Below are positions 12,401 to 25,937 of a stretch of 64,000 nt of DNA, piece after piece. A program made the translations under genes and the position numbers. The notes below the pieces were generated by a model. The model searched no databases. It was not told the origin of the DNA and saw only the letters and a program-made list of their open reading frames with translations. Each line of letters opens with the position of its first letter. Positions within the stretch are counted from its first letter, which is position 1. The DNA lies in assembly GCA_032207245.1 (NCBI GenBank), contig CM063498.1, positions 94,375,301-94,439,300 on the forward strand, given 5' to 3'. The DNA is from Pardosa pseudoannulata. Lineage: Eukaryota; Arthropoda; Arachnida; Araneae; Lycosidae.

Positions 12401-15400
12401 TCTCATCAAATTAAATTATTTTTAATTCTATTATTATTTATTTTCTGCACCACAGAGCTTGTGTCACAAGGTAAAAATAAAATAAGTGGGTCACTCTAGG
12501 TCTTTAAAAGTCCTTAATTTTTAGCATAGATAAACATAGATAATAATGATTACGCAATCTAAAAATTTGGTGTTTTTGGTTTTGAATATTACTTTAGTGG
12601 TAATTTCTTAAATTCGTTTGCTAATTCAATGTTATAATTTTTATATGACTGTAAGTATGATAATTTGTCACTATAAATTTGCATGGGGGTGGAGGGCACA
12701 AAAATTGGATTGTGCCCTGGGTACAAAAGTATCTTAGTCAGATCCTGGCCACAATAACCTGAGCATATATTGTTTGATTTGAAACAACATTTTAGAAGGC
12801 AAAGTTTAGTTGCCAGCCTTAAATGTTTGGTTGCTAATGTAGAGCTGGTGAGCAGAAATTTCATTCCTTACATTAGACAAATTTAAGTATAAATTGAAAT
12901 TCAGAATTTGGATAAGATGGAATACTTTTTAAATTTTATATTTGTTTACTTTATTTATTTCCTATTATCTCAATTATTTATCAATTTTGTTTGATATTTC
13001 ACAAAATATGAAATCGCATTTATAAAACTATCAAAATATAATTGGAATAATTCTTTTTTCGAGGGGGGATTATAAACATAAAAATTTTTTAAGGTTTTGT
13101 TTTCTTGGATCATTTTAGGCCACATTCTATTATTTTCTAATTGTATTTTTATTTGCCACATAAATAAAATATTTCAATGTTATTTTTAAGTCTATAGCAT
13201 TTTTTTTTCTTGATTTAAAAAATATATTTGACTAGGCCTCTGTGGATGGAGTTCTTAAAACTGCTATGCAAACTCAACTAGATGGTGTTCAAACTGGCTT
13301 ATACCAATTAGAAGCAGCTGCTACTGAAATAGAAGAAATTGACAAAGAGTATGATAGTTATCTATTATGACTAATTTTCAATTTTTTATATGTATTATTA
13401 CTGTAGATTTTTAGTTCTAAAGGAACTGCATAGTAACTTTAACAAACTTTACTAAAAGATTATGAGTGTTGATTTTTACATTTTTTGCTGCTAACTAATA
13501 GAATGTATTTTAGAATGTTAATCTATCCTGAATTTATGGCCTACTTTAATTTTCTTAATTTAATTCCGCTGACTGAGCATACATTAAATAAGTCTCAATG
13601 TTTTGAATTGAGTAATCTTATTCAGAATTGCTGTTTCTAATTGTTCAGCAAAAATGATTTTGTCCATGCATAATAAAGTTTTAAACTATGTCCTTACTAC
13701 TTTTATTTTTAAAAGAACTTAATTGAGGCAAAAAAAAATCTTTGAGAACTTTCTAAAGGTATAGGGAATTATTCTTATATGTTGAATATCTCTAAAGTAT
13801 AATATTTAAATCAACCATATTATAGTTTAATTTTTATTTTTCACTAGTCTTTTAGAAATCCAAGATGCTCTAAAGCAGGTACCAAAGTTAGTGAATAATC
13901 TTGGTTCTCTTAAGCTTGAAAGTAAAGAACATAGTCAGGTAAAACTAACATTAGTTCTGTATAAATAACAGTTTTATTTAATGATGTTTTTATGTATACA
14001 TTCAATGCAGTTTGTTTAGATAGCTTTCTTATTTTATATACTCTAGATGATATTTATATTATACTCCTTTTTAAGCTTCTATAAAGATCTAAAAGTTTAG
14101 ATAAAATTAAAACTGTATTATTTCATTTTTTTTATAAAATATAATTCAAGTAAAAGATTGAGTAATCACAACAACAGAGTAATAGTTATGATTATTAAAA
14201 AAAAAAAGAATATTACAAATCTAATAAATTCTAGCAAACAGTCTGATTTAATGAGTGTTAAATTTTTTCATTAACATTAAAACTTTGTTGTAAAGAATAA
14301 ATACTAAATATCGTAAATAATAAAACTTTATTTTAATAATACTTCTATTAAGTTCAGTTTCAATTTATGTTTTTTTAAATTTTAGGAATCAAAGCAAATT
14401 ATTATCGTGTTATTTTTAGATTTTTTTTTTAGGGGGGGGGGTATGTGTGTAGTAGATAAGATAAACCATTGGATAGTATATTTTTAAAAATTAACAATGG
14501 TAATGTTTTAGTCAGAAATACTCTGTTAAAAAGGGGAAGAAATTAATCAAGAGCATAAGTTCCCAGAATATAGTCAATGTTTCTCCGTCCATGACTGTTT
14601 TGAATGAATACTCATTTTTGTAAAAATGTAATTTGTGATTATATATGAATTGACATTACAGCCAATTATGTGCTCTTTCTAGCAGAATTATTTTTTTCCA
14701 AATTTCACGTGAAAGCATTAAATGACTGTCAACATCCATGCTTAGCAAAATGCTTTTGGTAATATGGGATTAAATTATTTATAATTCAATACACTAAATA
14801 TATTTACCCAAACCTCTGTAGCATTTCATTTATTTTTAAGCTGTTATTTTTGTGAAGTCAAATGGCTTTTAGAAAATAAAAATAAATAAGAATAAAATAA
14901 GAAATTGTATGCAGTGAATATTTCTTTTCTTTCTGGAATTTCATATCTTACTAAAGAAGCAATATCTTTTGGAATAAAGTATTATATATATCCAATGTAC
15001 ATCATATTTCTACATAATATTAGTGAAGACGAGTCTACCAGTGTTACTAGTATTCATATTGAAGAAGCTCATATTCATACTACAAATATGATAAAAATTA
15101 GTTACATATTGTAAATGCCATAATATGTGTTGTAAATGTATTTCATAAGTTACTTATGAAATTTTACTATATTAATGAAACCTTTAATAAACTTGTTAGT
15201 AATCAAATATAAATATCTTAAGTAGTTTTTAATTTATTTAGTGTTCAGCAGCTTTAGAAAATCTTGAACATATATTAAACATACCTAAAAGTGTCCAAGA
15301 GGCAATGGATCTTATATATGAAGGAAAATTATTGGCTGCCCACCAAAGGTTAGTTTTTATTTATTTGTAATTTATTTTATTTGTAAGAAGATTCTAAAGA

Positions 15401-18400
15401 ATAATATAAAGGATAACAATTATTTAACACTTTCTCTGAATTATATTCCGAATTTATTCTCTGAGCATGTTTGTAATATGGCCCTTAAGTTGAAAATTTT
15501 ACAAGGCATTTGTTTATTATAATGTAGAAATCTTTTCAGTTTATCTTTTTCTACAATAAAAGAATTTGTGTATATAATTTTACATTGTTTCGTATTTTTT
15601 ACATCATGTTTATATTCATGCTTTAAATTGTATCATTATCATTTAAAATCATCTTTGTTAAATAATAATATTAGTAATTGTTTTCACAACTAAAAATAAA
15701 AATTAAGTTTTACATTAAAAATGTAAAAGTTGTATTTTCATGTAGGAAAACTGTTACCTTTAAACAAAAAGATACCAAAAATTATTGAGCTTAAGTGTGA
15801 TATAATTGTTTGAAACAGCTCTATTTTACAGATTCATTATTTGAACAAAATACTTTTTTTTTCAATCAGCTGGTAATATAGACATATATTTTTATGTGAA
15901 ACAAGTTGTTACTCATTTAGCACTACCCTAGGAGCACATGCAGTTTAAGGAATTCTACAGACATAAGTAACATTGCCCCTTGTGGGTTCTCGTAATTTAG
16001 AAGCAAGGACAAAGCAGAAGATTCCCCAGGCTTGACCTGTCACCTCTACAGGTATCATTTTAGAACTTGAAGACCATTGTAACCACAAACCTATTTTATC
16101 TGCCCTAGCTACCATTAACGAACACATCAAATCTTTGGCTATTTCAAGCCTCAAACTAACAATCTTCTGCACCTTTACCAAATGAGCTACCAGGGCTCTT
16201 GAACAAAATACTAAATATCTGTAATACTAAATGGGGAGGCCATTTCTGCATTTGTCTAGTTCCAATTTTAATAGAATGTCAACTCCACTCATAGTGCAAG
16301 TGATAAAGTTAGGCAAAAACAGGGCAGAAATTTGAGTTAGTTCTTAACAAATTAAGATTTTGTATGACATTTCATATTTGTGTATAATGTACTCCCCCCT
16401 CCTTTTTTTTACAATAAAAAATTTTGGCTTGTCATTAAGGTGAACCTAAATGCAAGTAATTTTCCAAATTATAAATCAATTACTGTACTTGATTCATTGG
16501 GTTTCCATGAATCAAGTTAATGTTCTTTCAGTATCATTCTAAACATGAAACCATTCTTAGCAAGGTCCTTTTTGTTGGTTCCTGAAGTCATGAGGGTTGG
16601 TGTGTGGGTTAGTATGAGATGACTGTAAGAACTAAAATTGAAGATTTCATACATCACACCCTTTTTTTAGGGAGTGGTATATAACTTTGTATTTTCTTTA
16701 TTCTGCTTTATTCTATAAGTTTCTTCTCTAGTTAAAAAGCAGCTTTTATTTTGTGAGTAGTGTAATAAATCAGGTGTTATTAATTTATGTTGCTAGCAGT
16801 GTTAAAAAAAAATGCAATGTGAATTAAATGTAATGCAATATTTCTGTTTTTTAAGTTTAAGGTCCATATTTAAGTTTAATTTTGTATGTAAGGTGTCAAA
16901 AAATTAAATGTTGATTTTTGCTAAACTCATTGGTTTTATTGGAATGAACTGGCATAACTAAGTTTCAAAACTGCATTGTCACTTAAAAGTAAACATATAA
17001 ATAAGGTAAACACTTCAAAAACTGTTTAGCAATAAATATTCAACATAATAACTCATTAGTAAAGTAATGAAATACTTGAATCAGTTTTGTCGATATGAAT
17101 TTGATTCTTTCGAGAATCAATAGAGGGGTGGGTTTGCTGGATAAAGAATGTTGTTTATTAAATCAAATTGCTCCATTTTTAAGTTGACTTGATAACATCA
17201 CTTCTCTTGTAGTTGTCAAATTTTAATTATATTTAGCTGAACTTTCTCACAACAGATTTTTGAGTACTAACCCCAAGAAAATTTTGATTGATTAATTGTA
17301 GTTTAGAATATATTAATTATATTTATGTTATCTAAATCATGTCAAAATATATCCTTATTAATATTATATTTAAAAATTTTCTTTTATTTTCCAGTTTAGC
17401 CATTTTAGAAAAATCAAGAGATGATCTTTTGCTTGAAATGCATAAACTATCAAATCAGAGCCCAACTGATCAAAATGTGAGTACAAAAGAAAAGTTATTT
17501 TTTTCTTTAAAAAATTATTTATCCCTTTTATATTGAAAATGAGAAGCAAAGAGAGAAATTTTCCATAGCAGAGGCAAGAGGTGGGGGGGGGAGTCGTCTC
17601 ATTTCAACTCATACATCAAAACTAATACAGTAGTGCTTACATGTATAATATATGTATAAAGCAGGGATGAAGTACATTTTTCGAATAGTGTGTCAGTGAA
17701 ATTATGGTTTATAATTTTCAGATGTCCTGTATGCCATTTTTTTCCATCATTCTAAAAGAGAATAAGTAATAATTTTAAAAATTAAACATTTTTATGGTTA
17801 TAGGGATTTAAACCTTATAATCCAAAAAATGTTTCCAAGATCAAAACATTAGTTTTGTTGCATACCATCTTCATATTCAAATATACAAAACCAAAACTAA
17901 AACTATGCCATAATTTACAATTTAGTTTGGTTTCTCTCTTTTTAACTCATCCCGCTCATGTAATTCCCTCCCCCCCCAAAAAAAAAAGAGCTGTTTTCCC
18001 CTACAGGGACTTCCATAGTGGAGGAAGCACTAGTCACTTACTAAATGTCGTAATGACACTCATGCTCATAATTGTTTCTAAATCTACCTTTGATAGCTGC
18101 TAATCATTGGAAACCTTTTTTTTTTTTTAATGTTGTTTTCAGTGAATGTGCGTGAATAAAAATAGTTCAATATGTACCTGTCATGTACAACCTAGTGGTA
18201 TGTGTGCCATATTTTCACCATCTCTGGTATAGAGCAATCCTTATGCAGAGTTTACAACCTCCATATCCTCTCTCACTGTACCACTGTTGAGAATTCATTT
18301 TTGAAGAGGTATAATAGTCTAGTGTTTCTTTGGTATGTAGTAGGTTTTTTAATATCTCAAATGAATACTAATTAAATGTGTATTGTATCTTGTTCTAAAC

Positions 18401-21400
18401 TGAATAATTTAGGAAGAGATAGTTAAATTATTTTTTAAATTAGTACTTAATTTTTCATACAAAAGTTAAATATAATGCTTGATCATCTCAAGTCATTGGA
18501 TATTTTATTGAATATTTCTTTACCAAATAATGCAATTATTTTATAACATGCTGCTAAAATTTGAAGCAAAGAGTATTATTGTTATATCTCGACTTTTTTC
18601 CACATCAGATTACAAGAATCTTCTTTTCTAATTCAAAAAAGTAAAAAAAAAAATTTTTTTAATTAATAAAGACACTTTTTATTATCTTATACTCCTTAGA
18701 TACATTTACCAGATTATGTAATCACTTTCAGTAGTACTTTTATTTCAAGTATAATTGTTTTAGTTATACTTTTTGAATTCTGTATATCAGAAAGTTAAAG
18801 ATAACATATCTCTTTTTATTTGTTAAGTTTTGAAGATTTATTTAATTTAGTCAAATATTTTATCTGACTTCCTGCAAATTCCCAGAGGAAAATTTTATTA
18901 CAAATATTCCTCTTATAAAAGTATAAGAGTTTAGTCAAAACTAATCATAGAGTCTATCCATTTTATTAAACAAATTGTATTTGTAATCTATTTCTAAGAG
19001 AAATTTGAGTTTTGACAATTCCTAAATTTCTCTTTTAAACTGTGTAGCTTCACATTAAATATAAAATGTAATATTAAACTCACTCAATAAATGTATGTAA
19101 AATTTATCATATATTTTTAAATTTTATTCCAATATTAATATAGATGTTGAAACACTATTTTTCGGATGTGGAGAAACTCTCTGAAGAACTAAGTAAGCAA
19201 TTGTGGCTCATCTTGTGTCGTACATTAACATCTGTGAGAAAAGAACCAAAGATTATTGTGAGTGCCTTAAGAATAATAGAAAGGGAAGAAATTGAAGATG
19301 CTGCAGCTGTAGCTTTGCATAAGAGAACAGGCTACATGAAAGTGGGAAGACCAAAGCTATGGCGAAACAAAGCATTTGATGTGTTAAAACAATCTGTTTT
19401 AGAAAGGTTTCTGTTTTCTTTCTTTTTCTTAAAAATATTTAAGCTATTTCTTTACTAATTTATATTTCCAGATGATGGTTGAATATATAAGATATTTCTC
19501 TCTGTTATGAGTGTTTATGAGTTTGAATCCCACTTTAGGTATGGATGTTTGTAGCTGCTCAGAATTAGCTTTAAGTAGTAAGCCCTAATCTCTTTATCCC
19601 TCATGTGGCGAAATACTAGATCATAGTGCACAAGTCAATTTAGTAATATATTTTATTATTTGCTTTCACATGATTAAAACATACAAATTCTGTGTTTAAT
19701 CAGTACAAATAAATATTTTTTATATATTTTGTGAATGAATTATATGTGTCTGTCTGAAAAGCAGTTTAGATTCTGTTATATGTATAAATCATGAATTTTT
19801 ATAATTTTATATAAATATTAAAATTATTTTTAAAAAATTGAGGTCAGTATCAAAGAGGAACTGAGCCTATGACTAGTTGCACTATGAAAATATTTATTTA
19901 TCAAGTTTATTTTTTATTATGATTATTACTTTAAATGCAACTCATTATTGACTGATTTCTTTTCTTAACCCTTTCGTGCCTACTGTCACATATACGTGCC
20001 AGCAAGAAACGCATTCACTTCCCGGCCGACACACTGGCGTGCCAGAGTGTTTTCTCGTTCACCCCCGACCGTCACATATGTGTGCCAGTGTTGTGGAACA
20101 TTTTAAAAACTATAACTTTTGACACAAGATGGCATTGTATGTCCATATGATTTTAGATACATGTAGATTTGACCTTGTACTCAATATGAGAGTAGTATGA
20201 TACACATACAAGTAGTTTTTGATTATATAAACATCAGGGAAAAGGAATGTTTTCGAATGACATGTTTCATGACGGCTCTTTAAATTCGCACGTGGTGTTT
20301 GTTTATGTAAAAGCAAGGGAGTTTTATTTTTGCTAAAGCATTGTGTATTTCGGTTTGCAGTCCAGTTTTTAGTGGAGAATTAGATCTGACAGACTGGATC
20401 TTTTGTTTTTCTGTTTTTATTGTTAGACTTTCGAAGTGTCGAAAGCATTTAAATGAGCTTGAAATAGCTGAAATGACTCAAAATATTTCAGATTTTGATT
20501 CTGAAACAGATTAGGATAGTAGTAATAGTGACACTATAATATATTCGGATTGTTCTTTCTGTTCATATTGGATCTAATGATTCTAATGATGAGCAGGACA
20601 TTTCTGACAAAGATGATAATGATGCTTTGTTTTTTCACATTCCTGGAAAAATCCTCCAAAAGGGCAAATGAGTTACTAAGAGTGCAAGGACTGTACTGTA
20701 GGATTGTGTGTAGATCCCTGTTTTTAAAATTTTTCACACAAAAAAATAATTTTAAATAACATAGTAATCTGTTTTGTAACGTTAAAAGTCTTTAAATAGT
20801 AAGGAAAAAATGGAAAAAAAGGTGTAAAATATATATTTAAATAAGAAATAGCTTAAGTAAATAAAGTATCTATAAACATATATAAATCACATTCCATTTA
20901 AATACTTTACGCAGCATTATTGAATAACGCATTGCTACTTCATTAATTTCTTGAATTTAGGCTTAATAGTAAAAAACCTTCCGGCCCAGGATACTCACTC
21001 GCGAAAGTGAATAGCGGCCTCAGAGAAGAGCATACGTTTGCGCTTCCCATCGCAAAAGGGTTAAAACATTGTTACATTTGATTGTATTTTCTGTTTAATT
21101 GTTTATTTTAGCCACACTTTATGTCTAACAAACATACTTTTGAGGTATTTTATATTTTTATTTATTAAAAACTATAAACTGAATAACTGAATCATTGCAC
21201 TATGATGCACTCGTAGATGCATTTTCTCAAGGTCTGCTTTATAATAATACAGTTTTATCCGAATGATAACTAACTGTGTGATTATCAGGCTTGATGAAAT
21301 GCCAAAAAGTGTTATATCTTCTCCACCATGACCTAAACCCTCGATCATTTTGATCTATTTGAAATATCCTCAGGATCTCCCTTAATAACTGGGCATGATT

Positions 21401-24400
21401 CCACCAAGATTGATCCAGTCTTTTTGGAATAAAAAGCAAAGAGACAGGCATGCATTTATGCATACCTAGGAATTTATATAGGATGATAAATTTTTGCTCT
21501 ATTGATTACCTTATGGATTATTAGTTAAAAATTTTATACTACAAAGCTAAAACATAAGAATTTTTTATTTTTGTCTATAGAGAACCATTTTACAAGCTTT
21601 AATTTTTTATTTGGTGATTAATTTGATATTTTCTATTAATTACAAATGCATCACAATGGTTTACAATAACTATTAAAAATTTTTTAAGCTTTAAATACAT
21701 TTGTGATTGTTTATGTGAATTTCTGGGATTTCAAATTCTATTTCATGTTGGCACAGATATGAATTCACATCATTTCAAATTCTTTTCCAATTTTTCACTT
21801 AGAGGAATTCATATCCTTGAATTTTCTTTCTAAATGTGTCAGCAATATCACTTGTATAAGTTGTCATAAGAAAATAAGAATAAGGTCAAGAAATATAATT
21901 TACATAATTTCATTGGTGTTTTATTTAGATTGTACTACGATATTTCAGTGCTTTCATAGCTGAACTTGTTTCCAAGAAACCAATACAAGTTTACAGCAAA
22001 CAGTTTCAGAATATCATTATTTTCACTGGCATTCAGTATCAGCTGCCAGTTGCAAATGTGTTAATATAACGACACTGGAGAAAAAAATGTATATTTTTTT
22101 GCTTTTGATGTTCTTTAAAAAGTATAGGATGAGAAATTTTCTTATATATTTTGAAAATTATGAATTGTTCACTACTTTTTCTTTTTAAATAGGTTAATTT
22201 ATTTTTATGTATTCTTGGCAGAATTGAAGGCAATCAATTTGAAGATAGGTCAGGAAATAAGATGTGGCTTGTTACCCATTTAGAAGTTACCAGGCAAATT
22301 GTAGTAGATGATTTACGTGTAGTAAAAGTAAGGATATATGCCTATATGTTTTATTTTATTTTTTTTATTTATTAATATAAAGTGAAAAGCCACTTTATTA
22401 TTATGTTTCTTCGTACTTTTTTTAGTCATGTATAATTTTTTAATACTAATATTCTTTAATTCTGGGTTAACTATTTTTAAAAGTATAATTCATATGTTAA
22501 ATTAAAATGCATTGACTTGGGTCACTTGATTCATTTAGTAGTTAATGTAACAAATAAAAGGGATTTTCAAGCACAGGATACAGGAGAAAAAAAGAGATTT
22601 AAGCACACTAACATAGATGTATTTAAAGTTTTATGCTGCCACTTAAAAGAAACTTGTAATTGTGATAACCAAACTAGAAAAATAATTCTTTTTAATATTA
22701 TTAAGTCCTTCCCACACTATCAAGGATAATTATAGTTGTTAAAAGTTAGCTTTCAATTGTTGACCTTGATTTCATGAATCCCATTTTAACAAAAAGTTAT
22801 AGTGTTCACTAAACTAATTTTTAAAAAACACTAGAATTGGGACCTACAAGATATTGCAATATTGCTTTTGTAATTTTATAACTTACATTGTTATAAACTA
22901 TGTATTTTTAGAGGCATAACTTCCTAAAAAGTTCTGTTTAATCATCATTTTTGGTCCAATAAATTGGCTCAGCTGAGAAACTAACATCTTGATGACTTTT
23001 GCCACTTTTGGCAATATCTTTTGAGAAATGTATAGAACATGTATTTTCCTAACTGTTCTATATTTACCTTGAAAACTGTAAAAAACCTCACCAATCCATC
23101 CAAATTGGTTCATTAGCCATATCATGTAGATCCCAGTGCAAGGCATACCAAGCTTCATAGTGATTGATAATTAAGGAAATACTGTCTATTTAGGCAGTTT
23201 AGGTAATATTTGTGGGCTGTATGGGAATTTCTTTGGGGTTATTTGTTGTGAAGAATCTGGATATTACTAAAATTTTTGGAACAGTTGTAATGTGTTAAGA
23301 ATTTTTAAATAAACTTAGTTTGCTGATTATGACATGCAATTATTCTGTATTGAAGCATAGCATGTAACAGTATTATGAATATTAATTCCTGTTTATAAAA
23401 GGCTTAAGATAGCACACCATTTCTTTGCAAGGATAAAAGTTTTAACAATCTTTTTTTTTTAGTACAGGTTATGTAAATAAAGTACTGAAGAAACTGTAAC
23501 TCTCTCTTTTTAATTATAACTTATGTAATGATAAAGTCTTTCATATTTTTCTTTGTGCTATCTTGTTTAAAATCTATTCTTTGAATATTTCAGAGTGCTT
23601 GTGTTCCTTGTTTTCCAGCTAAGTATCAAATATTTGAAGAATATGTGAAAATGTATCATGATTGTCTCTCTAGGCATGTAAGTTTGAGAAATTTCAATTT
23701 GATTTTAAATCTCATTTATAAGCAATTTTTATGTAGTTAAAAAATGACATACATTTTTATGTATATATAATTTATTTATTTTAATAGCTTCAAGATCTCA
23801 TTGGAAACAAGTTGGAAGATAATGAATATATTACCATACTAACTTGGATAAGTGCTTATGGGTAATGTAGTTCAAAATAAGTCTTTGCTATCATCCCCTA
23901 TATAATAATAGCCTAAGTTGTCTGTCTGCAAATTTCTGAAGCGGTTGTACCTGGAATGGACACAGGCATCCATATGGGATTTGTCATCAGTTAGGGTTAG
24001 CAAAATTGAAAGCGAGTTCGAAATCCAACTATTTCAAGCCTTATACTTCCTCTTATTCTATACGAAATTTATTCTTGATAGGATGGCAAAAGCGGAGAGT
24101 AATATTTAAATTTCTGGACTGTTTCTCCTTGACCACCTGACTTCATATACTCTAATAAGTTCGCTTGCAATGAGCAGGCGTTGTACGTTTGGTAGAATGT
24201 CCGCCCACTTGATCGTCGTACTTCTGGGATTGACAGTGCTATCCCCGACGCAGCCAATTTTTTTAATGTCTAATAAATTTAATATTTTCTGCTTTTTCTT
24301 TTAAATTCTTATTCCGAAAGCTGTTTTATTATTTTTAAAATAAATTTTTACTATTTTTTCAACTTTTTATAACTTTTATTATTTTTACTAGCATATAGCC

Positions 24401-25890
24401 CGTCATATGACGGGATCAGTAAAATTTTTAATTTTCCAGAATTGTAAAGTACCCTATGAGGCAGGTAAAAAATGGTTTGTTTTTTGGCTGAGAATTATCG
24501 TTCAACAAAAATAATTGATTAAAACTATCACATATGTGCATGGTTTCCGCGCACCTGGAAAGTCATGGAAAATCATGGATTTAGACAATGGATTAATTTT
24601 GTCATGGAAAGTCTTGATTTTTCAAGCAAAATGAGTAAAAGTCATGGATCCGCTAAACTACCGATTAAAAAAAATGCATTGAATTGTTTAATTCTATTTT
24701 TACTTGTCATTTGACTGAAGTTACTGAGTTTGGTATTTATGTATTATCCTATTGACCCTATTACCAAGTAAAATTTGTTCACCAAGGAAACTCAAAGCAA
24801 GAAAGCTTAATGGGTGGGTAAATGTATATTATTCTGTTTTTTTTTTTTTTCTTAAATTGTAGATTAAAATTTTATTAATATAATAATAATTATTTTTTAA
24901 TAAAAATTAGTTAAGATTTTTGCACAAAATATAAGTTTACCTCTAGGGATATTGTATATAAACATTATAGGGTTATATTTGGCTATTATTCATGGTCACC
25001 TGAATAATACCAAAGTACCCTGAATTCAAATTGGAAACATTTTGATTGAAAAATTGCTATATGATTAAACTTAGGTATGTAGATACAACAATTTATTTTT
25101 ATGTGAGTTTATTAACACTTATAAAGTAAGTTTATAGTTTTTTTATGATAAAATTCCTGTAATTTCTCTAAAAGCATATATTTTATTTGTATGTACATCA
25201 GAAGTTTTATTCATATATACTTTTAACGAAAGCTTTTTAAAGTCATGGAAAATGATCTGCTAAATCAGGGAAAGTCATGAAAAGTCATGGATTTGAAAAA
25301 TTTTATTTTGGCAGATACCCTGTATGTGTGATAAAATTTTCCATTGCAATTACTAAATATAATCGACAGTTCAATTTAAAATTATCACATATCTACCTAA
25401 TCTATTATATTGGGGAGCATCCATATTGGATTTTTGATTAGTTAGGGTTTGCAAAGTTCAAAGGGAGTAAAGTTTATCTTTTCCTAAACTATAGATCCGA
25501 TTCTGAAGTAAATTGGTATGAATAAGCTTCGTATCACAGCGAAAAATACTGTTCATCCACCCCTTTCCCATTTCAAGAGTTTAATGCCATTATATCAAGC
25601 CCCATTTTAAGAGCAAGCGATTAAATTTATCACATAATAAATAGGCAAAAATAATGATTTTTTCTAGCATTATGACTTCATTCCCTTAACCATCTCACTT
25701 AATCATTTCTTATTTTAAATTATTTAAATATCGTCTGCATTATCTTCCTAAGCACTTTCACTGAATGTAGATATTACGTAAATAATTTTCTTTCATATTT
25801 GGTTTAAATAATAGATTAAGTACATATGTGATAATTTTAATCGATTATTTTTGTTGAAAGGTAATTCTCAGCCCCCCCCCCCAAACCCCC

Positions 25891-25937
<47 letters not shown>

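Noticed and set aside
19144..19458. Stand-alone 104-codon gene
   Set aside because: It is Sec6 exon 7; the part after 19406 is intron read-through.
22898..23158. Minus-strand 86-codon frame in intron 8
   Set aside because: Protein-like in places but no recognisable motif, start context or neighbours; kept only as unclassified intron sequence.
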